A stretch of DNA of 64,000 bases from Gloeopeniophorella convolvens (Eukaryota > Basidiomycota > Agaricomycetes > Russulales). Made by a program: the position numbers and the translations under genes. The stretch is taken from NCBI GenBank assembly GCA_022496205.1, contig WTXD01000028.1, positions 124,001 to 188,000 of the forward strand. Direction: 5' to 3'. This document shows, one piece after another, positions 23,982 to 35,904 of this stretch (its first letter is position 1; the number at the start of each line of letters is the position of its first letter). The notes under the pieces are model-generated. The model was given only the letters and a program-made list of their open reading frames with translations, made no database searches and was not told where the DNA came from.

Positions 23982-25041
23982 TCAAGGTGAGGTATCCTGC
24001 GCGGCGCGGCCCTTCTGAGTTAGGAAATGAAGTTGCAGTAAGAATGCTCCCGGCCCCAATAGGATAACTCCGCTGAGAAGGCCCAGTATGAACCCAGCTT
24101 TACCAAACAGCCCTAAAACGTGGGTCCAGAGATGAGCACCTGACGAAAGCAAAAGGCTCAGTGTGGTTAACTCACGATATCGTCCAGGAGCAGGGTAGTT
24201 GAACCCATACCTATGGAAGAACCGCCTTATGGGGTGCCAAACCCAGATTCGCTTCCAGATTCGCCATTTCTATATCTTGAGCTATCAGATTCGCGTACGA
24301 TTGGGTAACAAAGTACCGACCTCAGGAAGTATCGGGATCGAGATCCCGCAGAGCAACCACGACAGCAAAGTAGCTGAGGTGTCCCAGGAAAAGGAGGCGA
24401 CGGGATGCGAAGGGACACGCATGAGTACCAGAACTGGGATGCCGATGAAAAGGCAGAATGGGAGCATTTCCCAGTAGAGTGCGAGTGCTTGCATGACTGC
24501 ACTCACATCAGCGGTGTACCCAGAGTACGTGAATAAAGGTTCCTTACCACCACCAGGAAACACTTGCAAGAATAACCAATCGCAGGAGCATAGTCAGTAT
24601 GGGGGAACCAGATCCATCTGGGCGGCTCAATGGCCTCGTACAAGCCAAGCCAGTACAATCTTCGTCCAAAGCCAGCGCCGACAGGAGATCGCATTCTGGC
24701 GCGGAGACTTACATGGCAGCGAGTATCAATCCAGCCATCCACTCAAGCCCCGTTGGGGTAGCGGAGTGGCCCTTCAGGGACAGTATGAACTTGGCGAGCC
24801 CGACAGCAATGAGCATGATCATGTTGAGGAGCCGGTATCCGGCGAGCTTGATACCTAATGGTGGCGGGGTCCCAGTATCATTTGCCTCTGGATTCTCCGG
24901 GTCTGCCGCATGTGTATGAAGCTCAACAGCGATAGGCGATGGCGCAGGGTCGGATGCAGATAGTACTTCAAGCTCTATGCGTTCAGCAAGCTCAGGCTCG
25001 GGCCGTACATACGGTGCTGGCAGATTGGCTGCTGGCTCCAT
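23982..25041 (-). pseudogene. five-TM membrane protein gene, frameshifted (U2)
   Basis: Exon 1 is open (MEPAANLPAPYVRPEPELAE to AGLILAA). The later exons LYWLGLYEAIEPPRWIWF, ALALYWEMLPFCLFIGIPVL and FGKAGFILGLLSGVILLGPG are all present, and the original stop survives at 23982. At about 24552 one base is missing just before the exon-2 donor: the other copies read ccaccaagg, here it is ccaccagg. This changes CFLGG to CFLVV and puts exon 3 out of frame. Everything else looks intact, so the lesion is recent or an assembly error. Confidence 0.65.
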
Positions 25042-26885
25042 GCGTGTCCCCTATCATCAGAAGGTGAATGTACGCAATAATGAGCTCATTTGGCGTGTGT
25101 GAGATGGCTAGGAGGTGCAAACTCCCAGTCGTGGTCGGGTCGGTGTGGATGGAGGGCTGCGACGTGGTAGATCTCCGTTGACGCCCTGTGCGAGGCGCGC
25201 GCACGTGCGATGGTGAGTCAGCAAGGCAACACGACTCCCACAATTTGTCAGCGCTGCTGCGGGCTGGCGCACCGGCGCAACATTTCACCGCGACGGACGA
25301 CTCACCGCCGTTCACGAGCTGTTCCATCCCTGCTGCGGTATCATGCACAGTCCTTCTCTCGCAGTTCTCTGACGGCCCATATGCATAAGCGCTTCCTGCA
25401 ATTCCGTCGCGGCTTAAATCATCGTCCCTGCCGGGTCGTCGGCCGCCCTATCTATGTGTTCTTTGTTCAAGGCAACCTCGCATTACAGCCCTCATTAATC
25501 CTAGTCTCTTTGGTACAGCGCCTATGCAGCTGCCAACCGGTGAGGCATCGACTCTAGAGTGGCGTGCAGGCTGAGCAAAAAGCTCGACCTCTAGGACTCT
25601 GGCCGCGCGGCGCGAACTGTTCCAGTTTGCGACCCGAAGCCAATGGCCGGCAGGGAATGTGTCGAGCTACAGATTTTTTTTCCGCTGCATGCGGGTTCTC
25701 TCGGCCTTGCAGCACCTCGACCCATATTACCTGCAGTACCCTGAGACTAGACGTCCAACATGCCGTATTCTGCTACGTCGACTGCGTGCGTGTCGTGGTG
25801 AAACACCATTGAAAGGCCAGCACCACCTCGGAACGTGCTCGGCGTGGCTCGATTTCTTGGGATGCTCACGAGGACCCGGCCCTTTCATGGTTCCGTGGAT
25901 CTAACGGGGATAGTTGCGTCGCGCCAGCGTCGGGCTTCGTCATTGGTGTCACTGACTCTTCCGCTGCAATGTATGGCTGAGCTCGCGCCTGAGATGCATA
26001 CGGAATACTTGCAGGTTTCACAAGATCAAGGTTATCCCTGACCACCTGCGCGTGCTTCCTTTGCGGTCTCGTCTCGTTCGACAGCTCCGTGCTTATCGGA
26101 CCATCTCGTACGCCTTCCGGGTGAATGACCCCCATCCTCAGTCGAAGCCTGGAGCTGCATGGCGCATAGGCGGTAATACCACTGTACTCGAGTACATCCA
26201 TCGGCGGACGACGTGTCACTGGCGGTCATTTCAATAACGGACATTGTATGTTCAATGAGGCCCAGGTCAGTAATCCCGCTGCGCCTCCCGTCTACCGTAT
26301 GAGCAGCTGACTCTAAGGATGCATGATGGTATAATGTGACGAATCAAGCCGACACATGCGTCTCCGAATGTTGCTGGTACTTGGGTGACACGGCTCGTCC
26401 GTAGTTGGAGATGATGCATGAGCATCTGACGGTCCAAGTAGCGCTGCCGGGATACACATTGTCGTGTACACCCACGCGGTGGACCCTGACAGATGTGGGG
26501 TCAGTAAATGCCGTTGGGTCGGCGAGGCTTATTTCCTTTGTTTTTTTTTTTTACGAACGTTGCTCCAAACCACCAATGTTGTCCGCTGACGTTATACTAG
26601 ACTTAGAAGCTGTCTCGCTCCCCGCACCTGGCCAGAACATTGCCAGAACAAGGTTGACACAAATTTCAAATTAAAGACCGGTGACGCGTGACGTCTGTCC
26701 TTGTGCTCAGTGCTCGGCTGATGTCGAGTTGGCACGCGCAGACTCCTGACAAACAACAAGGTGCCACTTCGAAATATCTTCCATCTTCACAACGGCGTTC
26801 AGCGTATCCGGTATACACCTTTGAGTGTAGAGTTCGGCTCGCGACTTCTCCGGGTCTCTGGTGGTGAAGGACTTATTCTGAGAGA
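25042..26885. repeat. unit spacer between membrane gene and A2
   Basis: Copy of the 16.46-18.37 kb spacer. The minus-strand frame is best preserved in this unit: 25866-26219 is open for 117 aa (SGITAYAPCSSRLRLRMG). There is an 11-base T run near 26541-26551. No gene is called. Confidence 0.45.
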
Positions 26886-26952
26886 TATAAATGTTGTGGA
26901 GGAGAGGACGTAGAGCCCCCATCGTACAGCACACTCGTACAGTCACAACAAC
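26886..26952 (+). promoter_or_regulatory. A2 core promoter and 5' leader
   Basis: TATA box at 26886-26892 (gagatataaatg), 67 bases before the ATG, with the shared cgtacagcacactcgtacag block downstream. Confidence 0.7.
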
Positions 26953-27505
26953 ATGAGTATCACCAACGTTGGTATGCCTTATTGACCGCCTCGATGATGC
27001 CCTCGACTAACATAGAACAACACAGATTTGAGCAAGTGGATCGAAGGACACCATACCGTCTCCCGAGATGGACGGAACGGCGAGGAGGTCCATGTCTACG
27101 CCATTGCCGGGCCTCCGGTCTTTGGCGAGGGTCGCGAGTCCCGCTGGGACTTCGACGTCGAGATTCCGATTTGGGGAGTCACCTTCATAGTAGGTGGTCT
27201 TCATGGTTCGGACTTGGGTCGCTTGTCCTCATGACGCGTTGCAGCTCCAGGGTCACATTGATCTGTCTACTCTAGAGATGGACGCATTCCTCTCTGCGAG
27301 GTTCCCTCTCATCGAAAACCTCCCACTGGCAGAAGTGAAGGGCAACCTCAAAGATGGAATCAAGGTTACCTTTGACATATCTGGAATCCTCTCCGGTTCC
27401 GCGACATTCTATGTGCGCGATGGCTGGGTCTGGATCGATCTGTCCGCGACGGTCTTTGGTACGACCTACGGCCCAATCAGCGTTAAGCTGTTCCCTCTTC
27501 CGTAA
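26953..27505 (+). CDS. small conserved protein A2 (A/B family, unknown)
   Basis: Exons 26953-26971, 27026-27189 and 27245-27505 give 147 aa; the intron-1 acceptor cacag is intact. Differences from A1 are scattered: AIAGPP, EIPIWGVTFI and the loop RFPLIENLPLAEV, which is one residue longer. The blocks FYVRDGWVWIDLSATVFG and KLFPLP are kept. The stop again coincides with a gtaagg donor, and splicing to the cacag acceptor at about 27557 yields Pro-stop. aataaa at 27655-27660. With B2 it is the second fully open A/B pair. Confidence 0.85.
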
Positions 27506-29709
27506 GGTGTCTGGCGTATACCATATTGTTCCAATACTGACTCTGTGTGTTCCACAGTTGATTTCTGAGGGACGGTCATCGCATCGTATCGCAGATCGAT
27601 ACCACCTGTCCTGTACCCCCGATCGCGAACCTTCAAGTCCACATTTTCTCAACCAATAAAGCTCGTAAATAGGTTGTATGTTGGATGGCTGGAGACGAGT
27701 CTGGCGGAGTATGCGTGAGACTGCCATGACTAGTTTCTTGCGGCATGTATCTTGTTTCTGAATAGTTGAATGGACGAATTTGTCATGGATCGCCGACCGT
27801 TGACGGTGGCTCATGCGGCATTGATGCACCGCCCTCACGCCGCGGGACCGGTCCGGCCTTCCTCCTGAGCCGGTCCGGCGCCCGATGACTGGCGGCGTTC
27901 TGAAACGACTTCGTGTGCTGGGGCCCGCGTTGCGGCTCTCCAGCCATTCTCACCAACACTGTGCCGTGCACGCCACACGAAGTCATCGCGAGGAAGTTCC
28001 AGCAAATACCGGGTGACGCTCTATGATCTTGCACTAGCGCAGCCTGGCGCCACTACAATTGGCCTGCGCTTCTCCAGCCACCTTTGAAACTTTGACTGCC
28101 GATCACTGCATGCCATAGGTCATGCGAAAACCACCGTGGTCACCTTGAGTCAAAGGGCCCTTCGCTTTTCTTTTCGACAAACGTGTGCCATCTCTCCATA
28201 AACCCCCAAATGTATACTGATTTTGTACTACTCGTGGTCACGAAAAGTCGCGGTTGCAACGGCACGTCTGAGGGTCCTCCGTGGCTACTCCGAAGTCATT
28301 ACCGTGCTCTCTATGTGCCGACAGTGCTCTTCACGACGCGTAGCAGGCTGTCGCTGTCTCCACGTGAACTGGTAGATACAAAAGTCTCTGTTTCGATGAG
28401 AAACGCACGTTCGCATTCTGTCTTTGGTCCGACGATCAACTTCTGTCTCAAACCCAAACACGGCCTCGGGGCAACCCTCTTGCCGCTAGTTTACTCCCCC
28501 GGATTGCTTTGCGAAGCTTAGTCGGCCTGATGGCTATCAGAAGGGAATACTCCGTGCTGCTTCCAATACTTCGAGGCAAGGTGTTCGACTCATTGTCTCG
28601 ATTTAGGTCTGATGTGTCTGCGTCCCTCGGCTAGAGACAACGCGAAACGGTGCCAGTGAGCACCCCAATTTGATTTGGGGTCTTCCAGGACTTCAACTCT
28701 ACTTACTCATATGTTCGTAGCTCTACCGGAGACAGACTCCTCAGGTGAATGTCGAACTCCGTTAATGATCTCGCTGATTATACCGTCACGATGGCTGGAT
28801 GCGGGCCCAAGAAGGACATAGGAGTTTGGAGCGAGCGCAACGATGCATTGCCGGTGCACGCTACTTTCTTTCTATTGGACAGTCCCATGCTTGTCGGATC
28901 ATCAGGCCTTGCGCCCTCGGTTATGTAAAGGCGGCTGGGCCCTGGTCGCCGCGCGGCACTTGCATGGTGTGACATGCCAAGGAGGGAGCGCAGCTGCGCA
29001 TTTGTTGGAAGACAATGAGGCTTTTGCGATGAGCTCAATATTCGACCACGCGCAGGTTTCCAATGCTGGATGAAGCCTGCGTCGGTAGCTCCACACCACT
29101 TGCCGTCTAAAGTTCAGGTCCCAATGACACCTGGCCTCGAGAGCGCAGAGAATGCAACCTTGACAAGTCAGCTCATTGAGCGAATGCATCTCCGGATAAA
29201 TAAAATGCCCATATCGCCGCTTGCGGACAAAAAAAGGGTCCTGCATGTGAGTATCTGACGGTGTTCTGTTTGGATTCGACATTGACGTACAGATACACGA
29301 GGTGGTCCTTGACGGATGTGGGGTCGGTCAGGAGCACCATCCATTATTGACCATTGTTCTCAGCACAGTGTGCCAATTTCCTCGACAAACCAAGTTTCTC
29401 AAAGATGTCACGGCATGTCGTTCGGCCTGCGCTAGACACTCAGAAGCTCTATCGCCATTTCACGTCCGATCGACAAATACTGACACAACTCTTCAAACGC
29501 CGGCGTCATGTCATCGTGCGCAAGGCTCAGCCTTGAGTGCTCACATATGGTGAATGGCCATGCGCCAAACAACGGCCAACTGGACTCTGCTTCTTAGCAT
29601 GTTCCATATGTCCCCGCACTCATGGCGCTGCACGGGCGCGAACTGTAGCTCTAGACGTAAAGTTCCGCTTTTGTCTTTCCTGACATGGCCGAGGAGCCGT
29701 GATGAGAGG
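27506..29709. repeat. unit spacer between A2 and B2
   Basis: Copy of the A1-B1 spacer. MAGCGPKKDIG is present near 28791. Several extra single bases relative to U1 spread through 28.9-29.25 kb. No gene called. Confidence 0.45.
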
Positions 29710-29775
29710 TATAAATACTGTGGTGAGGTTGCATAGACCCCCCATCGTGCAGCACACTCGTACAGTCATAACAAC
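29710..29775 (+). promoter_or_regulatory. B2 core promoter and 5' leader
   Basis: TATA box at 29710-29716, 66 bases before the ATG. The leader lacks the extra cgcact seen before B1, B3 and B4. Confidence 0.7.
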
Positions 29776-30324
29776 ATGAGTCTTTCCAGCGTCGGTATGT
29801 ATTTCTCACTTTGTTGGCGATGAACCGGACTGACGTAGAACACACAGAATTGGGCAAGTGGGTCGAGGGGCACCACAGAGTCTCTCAAGATGGAAAGAAT
29901 GGCGAGTTGATCCACGTCTACGCTATCGCTGGGCCTCCGGTCTTCGGTGACAAAGCCAACCGATGGGACTTCGACATCGAGTTTCCGATTTGGGGAGTGA
30001 CTTTCATCGTAAGTGACCTCCGTCCATCCGACTGCGTGCGACTGCTGACCTCTATTTTCTCAGCTCAAAGGCTACGTCGATCTGACTACTCTGGAGATCG
30101 ACGCAACCTTCTCTGTGAAAATTCCCATCCTCGGCACCTACAAGCTGGCAGAGGTGAAGGGCAACCTCAAAGATGGAGTTAGCGTTTCCTTTGGAATCTC
30201 CGGGATTCTTTCCGGTAAGGCGACGTTCTACGTGCGCGATGGCTGGATCTGGGTGGATCTGTCGGCGGAGATCTTTGGGACGACCTACGGCCCAGTCAGC
30301 ATCAAGTTGATTCCTCTTCCGTGA
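29776..30324 (+). CDS. small conserved protein B2 (A/B family, unknown)
   Basis: Exons 29776-29794, 29848-30008 and 30064-30324 give 146 aa. The protein starts MSLSSVELGKWVEGHH and ends SIKLIPLP. It matches B1 except for a few substitutions, for example DKANRWDFD instead of GDPGRWDFD and KIPILGTYKLAEV. All splice signals are canonical. Stop context as in B1. Confidence 0.85.
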
Positions 30325-32082
30325 GATATTTCTTGTATCCGGCATCGACCTAGTGCTAACTTGCACGTTTTGAAGTTGAACGTTGAATCCCAAGGGGCAA
30401 CGTTATCCCAATGGAAGCGTTTCTTTGTGACCCCTAGATCTCGTAACGTCAGCACATTCAGAAAACGTTGAGAAAACCCAGCGATGTATCATTTTGCCGA
30501 TTGTGTAGGAGCGGGAATATCTTGTTAGTTGTTGCGGAGTCTCTTTTGTAGCACTGGTACTACTTCCTAGTATCATGTGCAACGCCTCTGCGCGATTGAA
30601 CGCCAGTCTTGAATTTGTTGTGTAAAGTGGTCATGATCACACACCTACGCCGCAGGATCCGCACACTAATTTGGTGAAGGGACGCACTGAAGTTCTGGGA
30701 TCACCCGAAGTATAACCAGATACATGTCCGCCCCATCTTCAAGAAGGGTGGGCGGTGACAAGCACGGTAATCAGTCAGACAGTGACGACAAGCCTATGGA
30801 CTTCATCGGACGACGAGTCGGGCGGCGCCTGTGTCAAATTATGTGCCGTGACTTATTCCGGTGGCCGGCTCTCACCGTGGTGCCAGGGACCCGGGCGCGC
30901 CTTGAAGCTTGATTTGCCGCCGCCGCCCGCACCGATGGTCACCGGTCACCTCAGGATTATCCCTGTGCGACTCTATAATGCACGCATCAGGAGGTTGCTC
31001 ACGCCAACTAAGATCAGGAATTTACCCCGGAATGTGTATAATTGGACTCAAGACACGGACCAGCACGGACCCTCGAGCCCCTAGTTTGGCTGCTGGGCCG
31101 GGCTTAGGGCATGACTTCATGGTCGTAAGGCTATTGTCGACATGTCCGTGCCTTTCCTTACTTATTCTCAGGCAAACGTTCGTCTCCGATGGTGATCAGT
31201 GACTAGTGACCCCGCGAGGTTTTGTCAGCCCGGAGATGATGGTAATACTGGGACTAACAATTTGCTCTCGATGGACAGCTCCCTCTTCCTCCCGGATCGC
31301 GGCCTTTCGACGCTATTAACGCACTCAAGTCTAGACCTGATGACCGTTGATAGAACCGGAGTAACTCTACTGGCTGATCGTCAGATGAAAAAGGTGCGGA
31401 TCAGCACTAATCAGTAATCACTCATGAGATGTCAGGTCATTCTGATTTTCGATGCTGGCAACTTCGGCCTTCTTGTGCAGCCCGTGCGGCACGTGTCGAT
31501 TTGTGCCCCTCATAGTTTTCGACCGTATGTAATACAGAAAACCTTTATGTGGCTATCCTCTTTCTCTCACTCGTCTTGTGCCTGAGTGCTGATGCGACTC
31601 AAAGTGATGCAGTGTTGTCCCGGTCACCCACACACGTGTGTTATAGCGCTCCGCTGCCAACCCATCTGGCATATTTCCAGGGTGCTTCTCCTTTGGAGAG
31701 TTGCTCTGTGACAGTTTCCATTCCTCCAGGTGAGTGTCGACGTCTGACGGCAGACTCACTGATTTGTCCAGATGACACTGACAAATGTCTAGGCAGGTCG
31801 CGGGAGCTCTGTGTTGCCCCCGCAGACATACGGGTGGCCTTGACGAACAGCTGCACGACCGTCGGACCACCCCTTGACATTTCCGTAGCGCTTCACGGTC
31901 CCATGTACTCTCAGTCTCCGTTACCTTCTTGTCAATTGAGATAGTGACCGGTGCAGAGACGAAGCATCTGAGTCACCATCATACATCGTTATCGCGCGAT
32001 CGCGGCAATAACGTGGACAAGACAGACCCCGGTGGGTTTCCCGCCGTACCTAGGTCGCGCGCTCGGCTACCGACGGTGTCTA
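30325..32082. other. U2/P1 junction region, no recognised gene
   Basis: 30.33-31.25 kb is the post-B spacer, also present after B3. 31.25-32.08 kb appears only here. It contains an open plus-strand frame near 31549-31944 that lacks an ATG and a minus-strand frame of similar length; neither shows a known family. Confidence 0.35.
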
Positions 32083-33625
32083 CAATCTAGACTTGAGCGG
32101 AGCCATCTTGAAGCATCATGCTGTAGGAAAAGACGACGATAGGAATGCGGTCCATGTAGACTCCACCGGTAAGGTTGCCGACGATGGCTCCGTTGAACTT
32201 TGAGTCGAGCTGCACGAGAAAGGTTCGCCGTGAGTGACGTGTACGCTTTCCGTGTCGCCCGCAAGTGCACTCTCGAATTAACAATGATATACGAGCACGA
32301 GCGATAGGCGAGATGAGATATCCCGCACAACGAGGGCTGCAACGATCGTAATGTAGCATCGAATTGATGGCCCCTTCTCGGTGTACACGCACCTCGCACT
32401 TCCCAGAGTAAGGGGAGAGACCGATACTGAACATTAAATAAACATTAGATACGATGAACTATACATCTCGCGCGGGTCCTGAAGCAGGACAAATGACTTG
32501 GAGGGTCGTGGGATCTTTCCGCGTGCTCGTGTTCATGAGAGAAGGTGATGCGCCACGCTGAGAGGCGACGAGACTAGCGCTAAACCGAAGAAGAAGCCTA
32601 GCGTAGCTCCCACCGCACCTGACCATGCTGTTCAAACGAGTCGGATTGGAATGGGAACGAGAGGGAAAGAGCATAAACATACCGTATTGATCCGGGAGCG
32701 CCGAGCCTACCCTATAATCGTCAAGAAACTGTTTGATTCTTCGCCTAGCCTTCCCTTGTGCTCGAAACCGGCGAGTCTACCATGTAAAGGTCAATGAAGG
32801 ACATAAATGTAGATGAACTCGAACTCACCCCGAACCATAACGCGTACGCCCACGCAGCCAAGCCAATATAGGTAAGTGCCCAAGTATCGAGGGATACGCC
32901 CGGAAGAAAGTGTGCAAGGAGGAAGATTGGGAGGCTGACCAATGAAGTGATGCTAAGGATTCCACGGAGCGTGAATAAAACGCCGGCAGCTGCGGAGTGT
33001 CAATGACATCGAGTCCCAAGACTACGGGAGCGGCCCAGGGTGCTCACCTCCACCAACGAAACGTTTTATAAAGTAGCGGATTGACCACACCAAGTCAACG
33101 TGGAAGAACCAATCCCAGCTCGGAGTCCTCACTCCTTCATAGAGGCCGACCCAATAGAGGCTTGAGACGGCAGAGCCGTCAGTATCACCAAGTGAATCAG
33201 AGAAGAACACTGACGCAACTGCTAGCATAGAACCGGATATCCAGTCCATGGTTATTGGCGCGACCTATTTCCCCATGTACGTCAAGACTGCCTTGACGAG
33301 GCCGAAGCTGAACACGACGGTCATGTTGAGGAGCCGGTAGCCTGTGAACTTGATCACGAGTGGCGGTGGAGAATCCAGAGCTATGAGCTGGGCATCTTCT
33401 ACAAGTCCGCTGTTGAATGAGAGAAATAAAGCGCTTTCAAGTCATGTACGTTGTTCAGACATCGGATTGGCACATACAATTCAGCTTGGCCTTGGTCCTC
33501 CTCGCGGATCAGCGGCGGCACTGCTGTTTCCGTGACATTGCCCTCGCTTCTGTTTTCGTTGGCCATATCGGTTTGAGTCTATAGGTACATTCGCGTTATG
33601 CCGGTAGTTGCGGACGCCACAGTCG
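32083..33625. repeat. duplicated block P, copy 1
   Basis: Direct counterpart of 54624-56180: matching start (aatctagacttgag versus aatctaggcttgag), matching membrane-gene paralogue and matching end (atgccggtagttgcgg versus atgccagtagttgcag). The left part reads LSGAILKHHAVGKDD and VHVDSTGKVADDGSVEL on the plus strand, also conserved in copy 2. This could be a gene remnant, but a minus-strand frame over the same bases is equally open, so I do not call it. Confidence 0.7.
32533..33566 (-). pseudogene. membrane protein paralogue P1 with in-frame stop
   Basis: The gene starts MANENRSEGNVTETAV. After an intron it continues DSPPPLVIKFTGYRLLNMTV, TMDWISGSMLAVASVFF, SLYWVGLYEGVRTPSWDWFF, GILSITSLVSLPIFLLAHFL, TWALTYIGLAAWAYALWFG, FRAQGKARRRIKQFLDD and a last TM exon GATLGFFFGLALVSS ending at 32533. 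The layout parallels the array membrane genes (GIKLTGYRLLN, LYWLGLYEA.EPP.W.WF), so this is a diverged paralogue. At about 33264 the codons read MGK-stop-VAPIT, where P2 has MGDSVAPTT. It is therefore probably dead. Its start faces that of the X membrane gene 469 bases away. Confidence 0.7.
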
Positions 33626-33850
33626 AGGAGAAGAGGAGCGAGAACAAATCCACGGAGGGTCGGCGTCCCCGGGCCCAACACTGTGGTCGACGACGTCAGG
33701 TCGAGCGTAGACCGATGCTCCCGGCGCTTGCTGGACGGTGCCAGCCGGACGCCGTCAAACTCGCGGCCCGGGATGCGGGACCAGCCCGCTAATATTCGTG
33801 ACGGCACTGATTGGCAGTGCACTGGCAAGGCGGCGCTGCGGGTGGCAACA
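33626..33850. other. divergent intergenic region between P1 and inverted copy X
   Basis: GC-rich sequence unique in the window, between two oppositely oriented membrane-gene paralogues. It may hold both promoters. No TATA box recognised. Confidence 0.3.
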
Positions 33851-34034
33851 GGGCGTCAACGGGGCCACTGGCGGCCATTGCGTCGCAACCCTTCATTCAC
33901 ACTGACCTCGACCAAGACTGGGAGTTTGCACCTCCCGGACCGTCGAACACATACCAACAACATACCAAGATCATGAGCTTATTATCGCGCAGTGCATCCT
34001 CCCTCTGATGTACTCGAGTATATAGGGGATACGC

Positions 34035-35117
34035 ATGGAGCCAGTAGCCGACCCGCCAGCACCATTACATGGACGACCCGAGCTTAAGCCTGCTGAGCGC
34101 ATAGAGCTTGAGCTTGAGGTACTGTCCACATCCGACCCTGCGCCGTCGCCCATCGCTGCCGAGCTCCATACAGATGTGGCAGCCCACGCGGAGGGTCCAG
34201 AGGCAAATGATGCTGGGACCCCGCCACCATTGGGCATCAAGCTCACCGGATACCGCCTCCTCAACATCATCGTGCTCATTGCTGTCGGGCTCGCCAAGTT
34301 CATACTGTCCCTGAAAGGTCACTCTGCCACTCCAACAGGGCTTGAGTGGATGGCTGGATCGATACTCGCTGCAATGTAAGTCTCCGCGCCATAATGCGAT
34401 CTCTAGTCGGCGCTGACTTTGGACGAAGATTGTACTGGCTTGGCTTGTACGAAGCCATTGAGCCGCCCAAGTGGTTCTGGTTCCTCCATACTGACTATGC
34501 TCCTGCGATTGTTTATTCTTGCAAGTACCTCCTTAGTGGTGGTAAGGAGCCTTTATTCACATACTCTGGGTGCATCGCTGATGTGAGTGCAGTCATGCGA
34601 GCGCGAGCGCTCTACTGGGAAGTGCATCCATTCTACCTTCCTGTCGGCACCCCGGTTCCGGTACGCACGCGTGCCCCATCACATCCCGTCGCCTTTTCTA
34701 CCCGGAACACCTCAATCACTTTGCTATCACGGTCGCTATCATGGTCGCTTTGTGCGATCTTGATCCTCATATTTACTAAGGTCAGTACTTTGACGCCCAA
34801 TCGTACGCGAATCTGATAGCTCGAGATAAAGAGATGGCGAATCTGGAAGCCAATGTGGGTTTGGTGCCCCATAAAGTGGCTCTTCCATAAGTATGGGGCC
34901 AACTACCCTACTCCTGGACAATATCGTGAGTTTGCCGCACCGGGATTTTTGCTTTCATCAGCCTGATGCTCATCTAGGCGTTTTAGGGCTGTTCAGTAAA
35001 GCTGGGTTCATGTCGAGCCTTCTCAGCGGGCTTGTTTTGTTAGGGCCGGTGCCATTCTTATTGTGTCTTCGTTTCTTCGCTCAGAAGGGCCGCGCAGTGC
35101 AGGATACCTCACCTTGA
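34035..35117 (+). CDS. five-TM membrane protein, inverted copy X, open
   Basis: Exon 1 (34035-34375) reads MEPVADPPAPLHGRPELKPA to AGSILAA. Exon 2 begins at about 34429 (LYWLGLYEAIEPPKWFWFL, donor at 34542). Exon 3 begins VMRARALYWEVHPF, and the last two exons end GRAVQDTSP-stop at 35117. All junctions can be joined in phase. Exon 3 has drifted: the segment FYLPVGTPVPVRTRAPSHP replaces the hydrophobic FCLFIGIPVLVLMRVPSHP, so one TM helix is weakened. It is open but probably changing. Confidence 0.7.
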
Positions 35118-35311
35118 TCGGTACATGGACAACCAGTCTGGAACAAGGTTTCTTATTTATACGATACCCAGGGAATTGTCGATACAGCTATTGAATGCAG
35201 TTCACGATCTACCACAAGGTCTATCTTTATATCCATGTGTATAAGGTATTGATGAACTGCATGCTGCTTTGTGTATCCCCCAATCCACAAGAGCTTATTG
35301 GAACCATCTCC

Positions 35312-35757
35312 CTAACCGAGCCAATCGGTCTTGCCTTTCTTGATGAACGCATCGATGGCGTCAGCAATGGGCACATAACCACCCTCCATATCATCGCAAA
35401 ACCCGCAGTGTCTGGCCTCTCGACGAGCTCCGCAAAGGCAAGGGCAACGTCCTCTCTCTTTAGATAGCATGGGATTTTCAGGCTCGGACGAACAAAGGAT
35501 GTAACCTACAGAGATGCGAGCTGTTATATGCGTGCGTCCGATGTCAACTTGGCGTCCGGTGCCGGGCTCGTCGACGAGCCCCAACGGGTGCAAGATCGTC
35601 CACGGGAACGCAGTGCGTTGCACGAGGCTCTCGTCTGCCTCATATTTCCAATAGAAGCAGTCCCCGATCAACAGGCATGCGCGCGGAGAGAGCACTGAGC
35701 TTGTCGGCGTCATTCTGATTCGCAAAGGAGTCCGAACGAACGCCGGCAACTGCGCTT
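35312..35757 (-). pseudogene. SDR/NmrA-like 3' fragment (X)
   Basis: Only exons 3 and 4 are present, on the minus strand: CFYWKYEADESLVQRTAFPW, TILHPLGLVDEPGTG, VDIGRTHITARIS, then VPIADAIDAFIKKGKTDWLG-stop at 35312. The Rossmann half is missing and the fragment starts at the inversion breakpoint. It cannot bind dinucleotide. Confidence 0.8.
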
Positions 35758-35904
35758 TGCAAACTTCGGCCCGGAATGAGGCAAAAGCAATGACGCAATC
35801 TAACTTCTATCGGTCCTGCGAGCCAACTCTTGCGCCCATGAGGCTGACCGGATCCGGACTCTCTCACTGTACCGCTACGTCCGATCATCAGAGCAAAGGG
35901 AAGA

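Larger units (their letters stand above)
22550..31250. repeat. amplified unit U2 (SDR and membrane gene dead, A2 and B2 open)
   Basis: Second direct copy of the block, with the same gene order as U1. Its right end (30.98-31.25 kb) matches 45.84-46.09 kb behind U3. Confidence 0.8.
33850..35757. repeat. inverted partial unit X (membrane gene plus SDR 3' half)
   Basis: This segment is in reverse orientation relative to U1-U4. It carries the membrane gene on the plus strand and exons 3-4 of the SDR on the minus strand. It ends abruptly at about 35757, where the direct U3 sequence (aacttcggcccggaat, also at 46.56 kb) begins, making a head-to-head junction. Confidence 0.75.

Noticed and set aside
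31549..31944. Open plus-strand frame starting with a hydrophobic stretch, resembling a secreted protein
   Set aside because: It begins with GTG rather than ATG, has no homologous pattern or splice structure, and an equally long frame runs on the other strand.
32083..32434. Opposing frames in block P (plus VDSTGKVADDGSVEL; minus NLTGGVYMDRIPIVV)
   Set aside because: Both strands look partly conserved between the two block copies and neither could be joined to a full gene, so no call was made.
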